Positions 15,279 through 24,495 of a stretch of DNA of 64,000 nt are shown piece after piece. Source of the DNA: Acidobacteriota bacterium (GTDB lineage Bacteria > Acidobacteriota > Terriglobia > Terriglobales > Acidobacteriaceae); assembly GCA_025359885.1 (NCBI GenBank), contig JANYDG010000030.1, forward strand, positions 1 to 64,000, in the 5' to 3' direction. Under the pieces are notes generated by a model, which was not told the origin of the DNA, ran no database searches, and was given only the letters and a program-made list of their open reading frames with translations. Within the stretch, counting starts at the first letter, position 1, and every line of letters begins with the position of its first letter. The translations under genes and the position numbers were made by a program.

Positions 15279-17822
15279 TCAGTAGGTGTGGCTGAGGGTG
15301 TCCTGGGTGGGGAAGACGGAGGTGTTGCGGCGGATGTTGCCAGCGGTGCCGAGGCCGGAGAGGGTGAATCCCCAGAGCCATTCTGACTCATTGCGGAGGG
15401 AGCCGAGGGCGAAGCGGCGGTAGCCGACGTTGAGGCCGCAGCAGTTCCAGTTGTAGATGGCCTCGACGCCGCCGTACTGGAGTGCGCCCCGGGTGAAGTC
15501 GTAGCTGCTGTTGAGGGCGACGCTCAGGCCAACGTCAGAAGGCTTGCCGAAGTAGAGGAAGGGCTGGATCTGGTGGCTCTGGATGAGGGAGGCCTTGCTT
15601 CCGGATTCGTCGGGGGCATTGAGGAGCACGTTGCGGAGGCCGATGGTGGAGCGTCCCCAACTGTAGCCGGCGAAGAGATTGTCAGAGCTGAGGCGACCGG
15701 CCTTGGTGTCGTAATCGATGTCCCACTCAATGCGCAGTCGGTCAATGGCTTGAAATCGCAGGCGGGAGAGGATGGGGGAGAGGTTGCGCGGCGAGGTGAG
15801 GTAGGCGACACCGGTGAGGTCGAGGGTGGAGTCGAAGACGTTGCGGCGATTTTCGATGAGGGCTCCGCCGAAAACTGAATTGATGAAGAACTTTTGAGCG
15901 ATCTGCCAACTGGCCCATTCGCGGGGATGGGGAGTGCAGGCGGAGGGCTGCGATTCGGTGGATTCAGCCGGGGGGCAGTTTGACGAGTGCAATGGGCGGA
16001 GGAAGAGGCGCTGGGTGAGGGAGAATCCGGCCTCGTTGGTGTCGGTGGCGATGTCGGTGGTGTCGAAGTGGAGGGTTTCGCGGGCGTTGTGGATGCCGGT
16101 GACGTATCGATAGAAAAGCTGTGGCTCGATGACGTGGCGGATCTGGTGGTTCCATCCGGTGAACTCGCGCTCGATGGCTGGCGGTCGGATTTCAAGATCG
16201 GCCTCAACGTCGGAGCGATCGAGCGGCTCATGCCGGACGGTGGGGACGCCGCCGAAGTGTGCACCGGTGAGGTCGGGAGTCTGGCTGCCGGAGTAGAGGG
16301 TGGTGCGGACGGCGAATTGGGGACGGAGGAGCCATTCGCCGAGATGGAGAGGCCACTCGATGTGGGGGTAAATATCCAAACGGCCGACGTTGCGGGCGTG
16401 GAGGTGGGGTTCTGCACGGGCGAGGTCGGCGATGGAGGAGTTGAGGCTCCAATAGAGGGGCGAGGTCCCGAGGGGGTTTGGAACGACGTCGAGGCGGACG
16501 CTGGGGAGGTGCATGACGCGAACTTCGGGGACCTGGACTACGGGAGTTCCTTCGCTGGTGGTGGACCCGGCGAAGCTCTGGAGTCGGTCCAGCGAGAGTG
16601 AGGGAACGAATGCGTGGTGAGTGTGGGTGAGGGCGAGGTCGCTCTGGACCTCGGAACTGGTGGCCTGGGCGAGGTTTTCAGAGAAGGCGAGGCGGTAGAT
16701 GAAGCTGGAGAGATATTCAGCGGATCCGGCGAGGCGGGTTTCGGGGGAGAGGTCTTTTCGGCCGAAGGCGAGGATGTCGCTGCCGCCCTGGTTGACGCGC
16801 GAGGGAGCGGTCTGACCGGCGAGGGTCTCGAGGATGCCCCGGTCGATGAGAGCGTTCCATCGGACGGTGACGGCGTCCTGGCCGGGTCCGCGGTAGCGGA
16901 AGTCGCCATTGGGGGCGTAACCGCGTTTGCTCCAGTATTCGAGGCCAAGGGTCATATCCATGCTGCGATTGATGGCCCAGTAGACCTGGTCGCCGACGAC
17001 GAATCCCTTGACACCGGAGACGGCGAAGACGGGGAGGAGGAAGCCGGATTCGCGGCTTGTGGTGTCGAGAGAGCGCTGGAGGAAGGGGAGATAGAAGAGC
17101 GGGATATGGAAGAATTCAAAGCGGCTGTTGTGGGTGGAGGCTTTGCGATCAGCGACATCGATGGCGTGGGCGATGATCTGCCAGTCGGGTCTGGGCAGGC
17201 GGCAGGAGGTCATGGTGCCATCGACGATGCGATAGCTGCCCTCTCCGGTCTGGAGGAGGAGGCGGCCGGTGAAGATGAAGGGGTCTGGGGTGCTGTAGAT
17301 TCGGGTGCTGCCGAGGCGGCGCACGCCGAAGGTGCCGAGGACGTCGTAGAAGCTGGCGGTATGGTCCTGGATGTGAATTTCGCCGTGGGAGGCGGTGAGG
17401 ACGGCGTCGCTGGGGCCGCCGTCGAGCTGGAGGTGCCCCTGGGCCTCGATGACGGAGGTGGCCTGGTGGTAGGTGATGGAGTCGGCGTGGATGACATAGT
17501 TTTTGTAGTAGAGGACGACTTCGCCGGAGAGTTTCCATTGGTCGCCGATGCGGGTCTGCTGGAGAGCTTCCCAGCGGACGGGAACGCCGGTTGCGGGGAG
17601 GGGCTCAGGCACGGCGATGGGGAGAGCCTGCTGGCCTGGGTCGTCAGGAAGGGAGGCCGGGAGGGAGGCGGGGAGGGAGGCAGGAGAGAAAGCGTCTGAT
17701 GGTGAATCCTGCGGCTTAGAAGAGTTGGCGGCGGGTAACGCATTAGTCAACAGTTGTGCTCTCATCTGCGCATGACACGGCAGGAGCAGCATGATACACA
17801 GAAGATAGCGAGAACGTATCAC
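15279..17822 (-). CDS. lptD: LPS-assembly protein LptD
   Basis: An outer-membrane beta-barrel (847 aa, usual range 750-850) that inserts LPS into the outer leaflet with LptE. A GTG start at 17822 gives a signal peptide (RYLLCIMLLLPCHA). An Ala/Ser/Pro linker contains SLPASLPASLP. Residues 80-220 form the OstA/LptA-like jelly roll (VLYYKNYVIHADSITYHQATSVIEAQGHLQL). The rest is the barrel, with LptD landmarks PLFYLPFLQRSLD, RESGFLLPVF, YAPNGDFRYRGPG and the C-terminal NWNCCGLNVGYRRF. The CC in that motif, with Cys earlier in the chain (SCRLPRPDW; NCPPAESTESQPSAC), suggests disulfide bonding as in other LptDs. An alternative ATG lies at 17792. Confidence 0.9.
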   Translation of the reverse strand: MIRSRYLLCIMLLLPCHAQMRAQLLTNALPAANSSKPQDSPSDAFSPASLPASLPASLPDDPGQQALPIAVPEPLPATGVPVRWEALQQTRIGDQWKLSGEVVLYYKNYVIHADSITYHQATSVIEAQGHLQLDGGPSDAVLTASHGEIHIQDHTASFYDVLGTFGVRRLGSTRIYSTPDPFIFTGRLLLQTGEGSYRIVDGTMTSCRLPRPDWQIIAHAIDVADRKASTHNSRFEFFHIPLFYLPFLQRSLDTTSRESGFLLPVFAVSGVKGFVVGDQVYWAINRSMDMTLGLEYWSKRGYAPNGDFRYRGPGQDAVTVRWNALIDRGILETLAGQTAPSRVNQGGSDILAFGRKDLSPETRLAGSAEYLSSFIYRLAFSENLAQATSSEVQSDLALTHTHHAFVPSLSLDRLQSFAGSTTSEGTPVVQVPEVRVMHLPSVRLDVVPNPLGTSPLYWSLNSSIADLARAEPHLHARNVGRLDIYPHIEWPLHLGEWLLRPQFAVRTTLYSGSQTPDLTGAHFGGVPTVRHEPLDRSDVEADLEIRPPAIEREFTGWNHQIRHVIEPQLFYRYVTGIHNARETLHFDTTDIATDTNEAGFSLTQRLFLRPLHSSNCPPAESTESQPSACTPHPREWASWQIAQKFFINSVFGGALIENRRNVFDSTLDLTGVAYLTSPRNLSPILSRLRFQAIDRLRIEWDIDYDTKAGRLSSDNLFAGYSWGRSTIGLRNVLLNAPDESGSKASLIQSHQIQPFLYFGKPSDVGLSVALNSSYDFTRGALQYGGVEAIYNWNCCGLNVGYRRFALGSLRNESEWLWGFTLSGLGTAGNIRRNTSVFPTQDTLSHTY
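17647..17682 (-). repeat. 12-bp in-frame tandem repeat in lptD
   Basis: Three 12-bp units, plus-strand GGGAGGGAGGCG with small variations. They encode the repeated SLPA in the linker after the LptD signal peptide. Confidence 0.75.
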
Positions 17823-18076
17823 CGAGACCTAGCCCAGCATACCAAAGGTGGGGAGTCCACTCTGGTAAGACGCGTTTCCCGCGGCTCTGGCTGCAAAGAA
17901 AAGCCGAATTCTCACTCCGCGCCTGGGCGATACCTGGGCGAAAGGTGCATATTGGCTCAGTCTTTTTTCTCTGCGACTTCTTTCCTTCGATGCCAGGGAT
18001 GTCCGGGCGGCTTTATTCAGGTCGACCACCGGCGAGCAACCGCAGCCACGAAGCTGCGCCAGAAGGGAAACCGGTT

Positions 18077-19801
18077 TTGAGTCAATCTTCAAGTCAGCCC
18101 GCTGCACCGTTTGACCCGTTTGAGGGGCAAACCTATGAACCTGCGACTGCCGCGTGGAAGCAGGAGGTGAACGATCGTCTGGCGGCGCACCGCACGCGTA
18201 AGGGCGGCACGCAGGATGCACGGGCGACACCGCAGGAGAGTCCGCGGACGGCAAGCAGCCGGGCTGCGGAAGCAGCGGCGCGGGTAGCGGCGCGGTATGC
18301 GAAGGCTCCGAGCTACAGCGAACTGCTGGCGGGTGAAGCGCGCGCGGTGGTGCGTGCGGCTGGTGCGGCGGCCGAGGCGGCGCGGAATGCGCAGGCTGCC
18401 GCGGAGGCGGTGCTGGCGGGGCTGGAGACGGGGCAGATTGTTTCTGGACTTGGGTCGCGGCATGGAGAGGCCTGGCAGCCGACGGTGCCGAAGGCAGTCA
18501 AGCCGACGGGACAAAGTATGCCGGGTACGCCGGGTGCGCCGGTTTCAACGCGGAGTCCGGTTCAGGGTCCGGTTCAGGGTCCGGTTCAGAGTCAAGTTCA
18601 GAGTCCGGTTTCGAGTCAGGCGCGGTGGCAGGATGAAGCACCAGTTGAGGCGCAGAGCGAGAACCGGATGACTCCCTGGGCGGGTGCACAGCCGCGCTGG
18701 GAAGAGGCATTGCCGATGCCGACGGCGGAGGCGGAGCGCGACGTATGGTCTGAGATGCGCGTTTATCCCAGTGCAGAGCCGGGCTACAGTACTGGCTTTG
18801 CAAAGGATGAAGGAGAGCTTTTCCCTTATCAGCCATTTGATGCGGGCGATCCACTGGGCAGTGCGACGGTGAACCCGGTGCAGCATTTGCCAGCGAATCT
18901 GATTGAGTTTCCACGGGAGCTGGTGGCGACGAAGAAGTCGCGGCCGCGGCTGGCGGAGGGCCCTCATTATGATGAGGCGCGGGAGAACCCGCAACTGAGC
19001 ATTTTTGAGGTGGACCCGGAGCTGCTGGCCCCACCGATCTATTTGAGCAGCGCGTCGCTGGATGCGGTGGCGCCTCCGGAATGGGCTTCGATTGAGCTGG
19101 AACATGCTCGTGAACCAATTCACGAAGAGGCGTATGCGGAGCCGGTGGTGACGCATGAGGCGTATGCGCATGGGGCTGCGTCGGAGGAGTATTCCGCCGA
19201 GTACGGCTATGAGCCTGAGGGTGTCGCCGAAGCGTATGAGTCGGAGGCCTATTTCGAGCCGTACCGACCTACCGGGATAGGGGTTGCGGATGAGTTGCCG
19301 CTGGAGCAGCTACGGGTTGAGCGGCGGCGATCGGCTGCTTCGGATGCATTGGATGCACTGGTCCAGCCGGAAAGTGCGGCGGCGGTAGAACTGCTGGTGG
19401 CACCGGTGAGCGACCGAATGCTGGCGACGGTGGTCGATGGGTCGCTGGTCATGCTGGCGTTTGTAGCGGCATCGGTGGTGGTGATTGCGGCAACGACGCA
19501 CCCGCCTGCCGGGAAGCTGGCGCTGGTTGCGGCGGGGGTTGGCCTGGTGTTGTTCTGGATGCTGTACCAGTACCTTTTCCTGAGCTACGCGGAGGAAGGC
19601 ACGCTGGGGATGCGCTATGCGCGGATCGCGCTGTGCACGTTTGAGGACGATAATCCGACGCGGAAGCAGATGCAGGGGCGGATTCCTGCGGTGCTGCTTT
19701 CGGTGCTGCCGGCGGGGTTGGGACTGGTCTGGGCGCTGATGGACAAGGACCGGCTTTGCTGGCATGACAAGATGACGCGGACTTATCAGCGGAAGTATTA
19801 A
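18077..19801 (+). CDS. RDD family membrane protein with long N-terminal extension
   Basis: From the TTG at 18077 (AGAAGGGA eight bases upstream) the protein is 574 aa. ATGs at 17999, 17990 and 17945 are in frame but lack a ribosome site. The first 410 residues are low complexity: Ala-rich helix (EAAARVAARYAKAPSYSELLAGEARAVV), a Pro-Val-Gln repeat, then acidic/Tyr-rich stretches (EEAYAEPVVTHEAYAHG). The last 140 or so are an RDD domain: VSDRMLATVVDGSLVMLAFVA, two more hydrophobic helices, and the motif GTLGMRYARIALC followed by DKDRLCWHDKMTRTY. RDD proteins are proposed transporters or membrane-associated factors. The disordered extension is several times longer than the domain, and its role is unknown. 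Confidence 0.85.
   Translation: MSQSSSQPAAPFDPFEGQTYEPATAAWKQEVNDRLAAHRTRKGGTQDARATPQESPRTASSRAAEAAARVAARYAKAPSYSELLAGEARAVVRAAGAAAEAARNAQAAAEAVLAGLETGQIVSGLGSRHGEAWQPTVPKAVKPTGQSMPGTPGAPVSTRSPVQGPVQGPVQSQVQSPVSSQARWQDEAPVEAQSENRMTPWAGAQPRWEEALPMPTAEAERDVWSEMRVYPSAEPGYSTGFAKDEGELFPYQPFDAGDPLGSATVNPVQHLPANLIEFPRELVATKKSRPRLAEGPHYDEARENPQLSIFEVDPELLAPPIYLSSASLDAVAPPEWASIELEHAREPIHEEAYAEPVVTHEAYAHGAASEEYSAEYGYEPEGVAEAYESEAYFEPYRPTGIGVADELPLEQLRVERRRSAASDALDALVQPESAAAVELLVAPVSDRMLATVVDGSLVMLAFVAASVVVIAATTHPPAGKLALVAAGVGLVLFWMLYQYLFLSYAEEGTLGMRYARIALCTFEDDNPTRKQMQGRIPAVLLSVLPAGLGLVWALMDKDRLCWHDKMTRTYQRKY
18554..18613 (+). repeat. 12-bp in-frame tandem repeat in RDD gene
   Basis: Five units of RGTCCGGTTCAG with decay toward the 3' end, encoding PVQG/PVQS repeats. 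Confidence 0.85.
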
Positions 19802-19913
19802 GGCATTTTCAGGAATTCTGTGCAGTCTCTCGCTTGGGTGAGGTTGTATTTTTCTTGATGAAAAATCCAGCGAGCAAAGCTTCTTCGGACTACCCCATTC
19901 CTGAAAATGCTCC

Positions 19914-19948
19914 AGGGAGCAGGGAGCAGGGAGCAGGGAGCAGGGACG
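19914..19948 (+). repeat. GGGAGCA heptamer array
   Basis: Four perfect AGGGAGC units and a partial fifth, located 113 bp after the RDD stop. Five GGG tracts with 4-nt loops meet the usual G-quadruplex pattern. Compare 34829-34905. Confidence 0.85.
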
Positions 19949-19977
19949 AGCCGTTGAATGGGATTTCAAACGGGGAA

Positions 19978-20005
19978 GGGGCGCGGCTTGAGACGCGCCC
20001 CTTTT
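19978..20005 (+). terminator. Intrinsic terminator
   Basis: Stem GGGGCGCG / CGCGCCCC with loop GCTTGAGA, followed by TTTTG. It lies between the convergent RDD gene and the ROK gene and is best oriented for plus-strand transcripts. Confidence 0.7.
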
Positions 20006-20014
20006 GCTGCTTGC

Positions 20015-20926
20015 CTACCAGCTCTGGGCGCGGAGGGCGGCTACGCCGGCGCCGAGGATGGCGGTGGCGTCGTCTTCCTTGAGTACCTCGAGGGAGTAGC
20101 TTTGCAGAGGGCTCATCTTGACCATGGCTTCGAGGTATCCGCGGAGGACGGGGAGCTCGAGGAAGTCAACGTTGAGGCCAGTGAAGTAGAACTTGCCGGG
20201 ACCGCCAAGGTGGATCATGGAGGCGGTGCCAGCGGCGAGTGCCCGATGCCAGAGATCAACAAAGTCGCGGCATCGCTGGTCGCCGAGCCGGGCGTTGGCG
20301 AAGATTTCTTCAGGTTCGAGGTCGAGGAAGCGGAGGCGCATGGCGCGGTTGCCCATGATGCCCTCGATATGGCCTAAGCCTCCGCAGCCGCAGTAGCGTT
20401 CTTTGGGGTCGAGGGAGACGATGGTGTGGCCGCCCTCCCAGACGCCGTCCGCATAGGGCCAGCGTCCGTAGCCGATTCCGTTGCCGAGGGTCCAGACGCG
20501 AATGAGGCGGTCGAGGTGGCCGCCGGATGCGGCGAGGCCTGCGGCCACCGCGTCGGCGTCGTTGAGCACGTGGACGGGGACTTTAATGCCCTGGTTGAGG
20601 AGGACTGCGCCGAGTTCATCGGCGAGACGCACGCCCTTGATCTGGTTCAAATTGGGTGAATCTTCAACGACGCCGTTGCGAACGATGCCGGGGACGGCGA
20701 CGCCGATGGCCGAGACGGGTTCGCTGCTGGCAGCGATGAGGGGTGTAATTTCGCTGGCGAGCAGGTCATAGAGCTCGCTGGTGGGGACGCCGATGAGGGC
20801 TTCGGCTTCCAACTCGTCGGTGGGGTAGCGGAGTCTTTCGCCTTCCAGCTTTTGCTGGCCCAGCGGGCCGGTGAGTCGGCCTGCCACAATATGCTCGGTC
20901 ATCACTACGCCAATTGAGGTTGTCAT
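20015..20926 (-). CDS. ROK family kinase (glucokinase-like)
   Basis: A 303-aa ROK protein; the ATG at 20926 has GGAG six bases upstream. Family members phosphorylate sugars such as glucose, N-acetylglucosamine or mannose, or act as regulators. Seen here: the catalytic-loop NDADA (Asp123 as likely base), GNGIGYG, and the Zn-binding stretch GGHTIVSLDP...CGCGGLGHIEG (residues 165-189). The third metal ligand of the usual CxCGxxGCxE is His here (GLGH). The N-terminal phosphate loop DxGGT is not obvious (SIGVVMTEHIVAG), so catalytic activity and substrate are uncertain. No DNA-binding HTH is present, so it is not a NagC/XylR-type repressor. Confidence 0.8.
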   Translation of the reverse strand: MTTSIGVVMTEHIVAGRLTGPLGQQKLEGERLRYPTDELEAEALIGVPTSELYDLLASEITPLIAASSEPVSAIGVAVPGIVRNGVVEDSPNLNQIKGVRLADELGAVLLNQGIKVPVHVLNDADAVAAGLAASGGHLDRLIRVWTLGNGIGYGRWPYADGVWEGGHTIVSLDPKERYCGCGGLGHIEGIMGNRAMRLRFLDLEPEEIFANARLGDQRCRDFVDLWHRALAAGTASMIHLGGPGKFYFTGLNVDFLELPVLRGYLEAMVKMSPLQSYSLEVLKEDDATAILGAGVAALRAQSW

Positions 20927-21052
20927 CGGATCTCCATTTGAATGCTGACGATAGTAGCGCGTCTTCGGGTGCAATCGGCAAACCTACAACGAAACATGGG
21001 CGGAGAATCGACTGGACGGGAAAGCGCCCACGGGCTCCGGGGAGTGATTCCG

Positions 21053-22453
21053 CTATTGGTAGCGATGCAGCCGGCCCACGCCGTTGAAGGCAGCGACTTT
21101 GTAACATTCGGCGAGGGTGGGGTAGTTGAATACGGTTTCGATGAAGTAATCGACATTGCCGCCGAGGGTCATGACGGCCTGGCCGATGTGGACGAGCTCG
21201 CTGGCACCCTCGCCGATGATGTGGACGCCTAGAACTTTGCGCGTGTCGCGATGGAAGATGAGCTTGAGACGACCGGTCGTATCGCCGCGAATCTGCCCGC
21301 GCGCGGTTTCGCGGTAGTAAGCCATGCCTACTTCGTAGGGTACGTCTTCTTCGGTGAGCTGTTCTTCAGTTTTGCCGATGAAGCTGATCTCGGGGATGGT
21401 GTAGATGCCGTAGGGGTAGAAGCTGGGGTTGGAGATGGTGTTCATGTCATTGAAGGCGCGGGCGACGGCGATGCGGCCCTGCTCCATGGAGACGGAGGCG
21501 AGGGAAGGAAACCCGATGACGTCGCCGACAGCAAAGATGGAGGGTACGGTGGTCTGGAAGTTTTCGTCGACGGGGATGCGTCCGCGCGAATCGGCCTTGA
21601 GGCCTGCGTTTTCGAGTTTGAGTTCATCGACGCTGCCCTGGCGGCCGACGGCATAGAGGAGGGCGTCGCCAGAGATGCGCTTGTTGCTCTGCATGTTGGC
21701 GACGACGGTGCCGTCGGCCATTTCTTCGACGCTGACCAGCTCTTCGCCGAGTCGCATGGTGACGCGGCTGTCGCGCAGGTGATAGCTGAGGGTTTCGATG
21801 ATTTCCTGGTCGGCAAACTCGAGCAGGCGGTTGCGTTTTTCAATGAGGGTCACGCGCACGCCGAGAATCGAAAACATGCAGGCGTATTCGACGCCGATCA
21901 CGCCGCCGCCGACGACGATGAGGGTGCGGGGCAGCTTGGGCAGATCCATGATCTGGTCGCTGTTGATGATGGTGGTGCCATTGATGGGGACCAGGGGCGA
22001 GGTGGCCGGTTTGGTGCCGACGGCGATGATGATGCGGCTTGCGTCGAGCGTGGAGTCGGTATCCGGACCCTCGACGCGCAGGGTTTGTGCATCGATAAAA
22101 TGGGCTACGCCGTGGATGACGTCGATGCCGTTTCGGGAGAGTTGTGCCTCGGTTACGTCGATTTCAGTTTTGACGACACCCTGGACGCGGAAGGCGAGGT
22201 CGGCCATGGTGATTTTTTCTTTGACGCGGTAGTTCATGCCGTAGACGGTGCGGTAGTTATAGCCGGAGAGGTGTAAAACGGCCTCGCGCATGGTCTTGGA
22301 CGGGATGGTGCCGGTGTTGACGCAGACGCCGCCGACGACGGAGCGGGATTCGACAATGGCAACGCGCTTTTTGAGCTTGGAGGCGGCGACGGCGGCGCGC
22401 TGTCCGGAAGGTCCGGAGCCGACGACAATCAGGTCATACTTGGCAGCGCTCAT
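21053..22453 (-). CDS. sthA: Si-specific NAD(P)+ transhydrogenase / soluble pyridine nucleotide transhydrogenase
   Basis: A 466-aa cytoplasmic flavoprotein that re-equilibrates NADPH + NAD+ and NADP+ + NADH. FAD-binding GSGPSGQRAA (12-21), NAD(P)-binding GGGVIGVEYA and second FAD motif FAVGDVIG are intact. In the position of the disulfide pair of lipoamide dehydrogenases (GGxCxNxGCxPSK) the sequence is GGVCVNTGTIPSK. The second Cys is Thr49, which is diagnostic for SthA rather than Lpd or glutathione reductase. The C-terminal interface motif reads IIGEGASELVHIGQ, also typical of SthA. It is likely monocistronic. The 174-bp region upstream (22454-22627) has only an AT-rich segment and the short palindrome GAGCTGAGCTC. 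Confidence 0.92.
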   Translation of the reverse strand: MSAAKYDLIVVGSGPSGQRAAVAASKLKKRVAIVESRSVVGGVCVNTGTIPSKTMREAVLHLSGYNYRTVYGMNYRVKEKITMADLAFRVQGVVKTEIDVTEAQLSRNGIDVIHGVAHFIDAQTLRVEGPDTDSTLDASRIIIAVGTKPATSPLVPINGTTIINSDQIMDLPKLPRTLIVVGGGVIGVEYACMFSILGVRVTLIEKRNRLLEFADQEIIETLSYHLRDSRVTMRLGEELVSVEEMADGTVVANMQSNKRISGDALLYAVGRQGSVDELKLENAGLKADSRGRIPVDENFQTTVPSIFAVGDVIGFPSLASVSMEQGRIAVARAFNDMNTISNPSFYPYGIYTIPEISFIGKTEEQLTEEDVPYEVGMAYYRETARGQIRGDTTGRLKLIFHRDTRKVLGVHIIGEGASELVHIGQAVMTLGGNVDYFIETVFNYPTLAECYKVAAFNGVGRLHRYQ

Positions 22454-22627
22454 AGGATCATTCCCCAGGGGCAGAAGAGGTTAAGGTCCACGTTATCTCT
22501 CTACTCCCGGAGGCTAACACAGCCTGAGTAAGAACGTTATACAAGCTTGATGACGATTTTCGGTATATGCATGAACGGGATGCATCGCCACCCGATTCCG
22601 CATTGGGTCGCGCGAGCTGAGCTCGAA

Positions 22628-24343
22628 TCAGGCGATGCGGAGGGTGGAGCTGGCGGCGGGTTGCTTTCCTTTCAGGGCAGCGCCGGGCTGATGCTCGTCG
22701 TTGAGACGAAACTGGCGGATGATGCCGTCGAGGTCGTTGGCGAGGAAGGAGAGTTGTTTGCAGCCTTCTGCGGTTTCTTCGGCAGCGTGGGAGTTTTCCG
22801 TAGCGAGCTGGGAGATGTGGGTGGCGGATTCGGAGATTTCCCCGGCGGCGGAGGTCTGCTCGGTTGCGGATGTGGCGATGAGATTGATCATGTGCTCGAC
22901 CTCGCGGGCGGAGCCGATGATGGCTTCAAGAGAATGCCGGGCGCGGCTGGTTTCGCCGATGCCGCTGTCGACTGCGTGGTGGCTTTCTTCCATGAGGGTG
23001 AGGGTTTCGCGGGTTTCGTGCTGGATGCTGCGGATGGTGCCGGCAATCTCTTCGGTGGCGGTGCGGGTTCGTTCGGCGAGGCGGCGCACTTCTCCGGCGA
23101 CGACGGCGAAGCCGCGGCCGTGTTCGCCAGCGCGGGCGGCCTCGATTGCGGCGTTGAGGGCGAGGAGGTTGGTTTGTTCGCTGATGTCCTGGATGACGGT
23201 GACGACTTTGCCGATGTCTTCGGAGCGGGCGGCGAGTTCGGTCATTTTGCCGGCGACGGAGCTGGTGGCGGCAGAGATGCGTTCCATGGTTGTGACGGCG
23301 GCCTGCATGACGGAGCCGCCTTCGGTGGCGGTTTCAGCTGATTTGCGGCTGGCCCCGGCGGCGGACTCGGCATTGTTGCTGATTTCGCCGATGGTGGCGG
23401 TCATCTGCTGTGCAGCGGCGGCAATCTGGTTGGTTTTGCCGGATTGGGACTGGGCATTGCCGTTAGCTTCAGTGGAGCGCATGCTCATCTGTGCAGCGGC
23501 GGCGGAGAGGTTTTCGGCACCCTTTGCCACAGTTCCCAAAACGGAACGCATGGAAGCGACGCTGGTGTTGAGGGCGGTAAACATGCGGCCGATTTCGTCG
23601 TTTCCGCGGGCCTTGAGGGAGACGGTGAGGTCTTTTGCCGCGACCTGTTCGAGGGCTGCGGTGGCCTCGCGGAGCGGATTGGCGATGAGCCGGGTGAGAG
23701 CCAGGCCGACCAGGGCACAGAGTCCGATGATGACCACGTTGACGCCCAGGATGCCGAACTGAGAGATGCCTCCAATGGATTGGCTGCGTTTGGCTACGCG
23801 GTTCCCGTCGGCTTTGTTGGCACTGGTTTCTTCATCGAGGATATGGATGGCATCGTCGAAGGTCTTGATGGTCGAATCGGCCATCATGGTATTGAAGGCC
23901 AGATCTGTTTTCCCAGCTTTGAGCTCTACCGATGCGCGCTGGCTGAGAACCGCGTACTCCTGAAATCGCTGAACAAACGTCTGAAACCTCGCGCGCGCTT
24001 CATCCTTGTCAATCAAGGCGTTGTAGGTCTTGGAGTTGACCTCAAACTGCTCAAGGCCGGTTTGACGGGCTTTAGAAAATAAGCTGGTGCAGTCGTCGCT
24101 GGTGCAGAGCAATAAGGCGAAGTCTGCACGCCGGATATCGGAGGCTACAACCCGCAGGTCAGCGAGCGAAATCGAGGAGGGCAATACCTGGTTGGCAAGC
24201 TCCATGGACTGAGAATTCAACAGACGCAGGCCGAGAACTCCGGCAAGTCCCCCGAAGGCGGAGAGGACGCAAACAGCGCCGAAGGCGAGGACGAATTTTC
24301 GCGCGATGGGGAGGCTGCCAAATTTGGAGAGCAACATGGACAT
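22628..24343 (-). CDS. Methyl-accepting chemotaxis protein
   Basis: A 571-aa transmembrane chemoreceptor. TM1 is residues 16-42. A periplasmic four-helix-bundle-like domain of about 150 residues contains a Cys pair ([13 protein letters not shown]) that could form a disulfide. TM2 ([24 protein letters not shown]) leads into a HAMP domain ([29 protein letters not shown]). The cytoplasmic signalling domain carries the conserved tip [38 protein letters not shown] that contacts CheA/CheW. No NWETF pentapeptide is seen at the C-terminus. No che genes are adjacent, so it is an orphan receptor of unknown ligand. Confidence 0.93.
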   Translation of the reverse strand: MSMLLSKFGSLPIARKFVLAFGAVCVLSAFGGLAGVLGLRLLNSQSMELANQVLPSSISLADLRVVASDIRRADFALLLCTSDDCTSLFSKARQTGLEQFEVNSKTYNALIDKDEARARFQTFVQRFQEYAVLSQRASVELKAGKTDLAFNTMMADSTIKTFDDAIHILDEETSANKADGNRVAKRSQSIGGISQFGILGVNVVIIGLCALVGLALTRLIANPLREATAALEQVAAKDLTVSLKARGNDEIGRMFTALNTSVASMRSVLGTVAKGAENLSAAAAQMSMRSTEANGNAQSQSGKTNQIAAAAQQMTATIGEISNNAESAAGASRKSAETATEGGSVMQAAVTTMERISAATSSVAGKMTELAARSEDIGKVVTVIQDISEQTNLLALNAAIEAARAGEHGRGFAVVAGEVRRLAERTRTATEEIAGTIRSIQHETRETLTLMEESHHAVDSGIGETSRARHSLEAIIGSAREVEHMINLIATSATEQTSAAGEISESATHISQLATENSHAAEETAEGCKQLSFLANDLDGIIRQFRLNDEHQPGAALKGKQPAASSTLRIA

Positions 24344-24495
24344 GGAAGGGATACCTCAGCGGACAAGGTCCGTGCCGAGTTCATCGGCTGGCGGGGGATC
24401 AACTTCAGCAAAAAGTAAGGGGGCCGGGCGAGGAAGAGCTGGAATGGCGGGGGTTGTGCATTGACGCGGGCAACGGTGCATCGTAGGCTCAAAGG

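Noticed and set aside
14884-15285. 133-codon open frame in the repeat-rich region
   Set aside because: It reads through several perfect hairpins, is Gly-rich, and overlaps the end of lptD. Better explained as intergenic repeats.
16614-17699. 361-codon plus-strand open frame
   Set aside because: Antisense to lptD; the acidic Gly/Val/Asp composition is typical of the reverse of GC-rich coding sequence.
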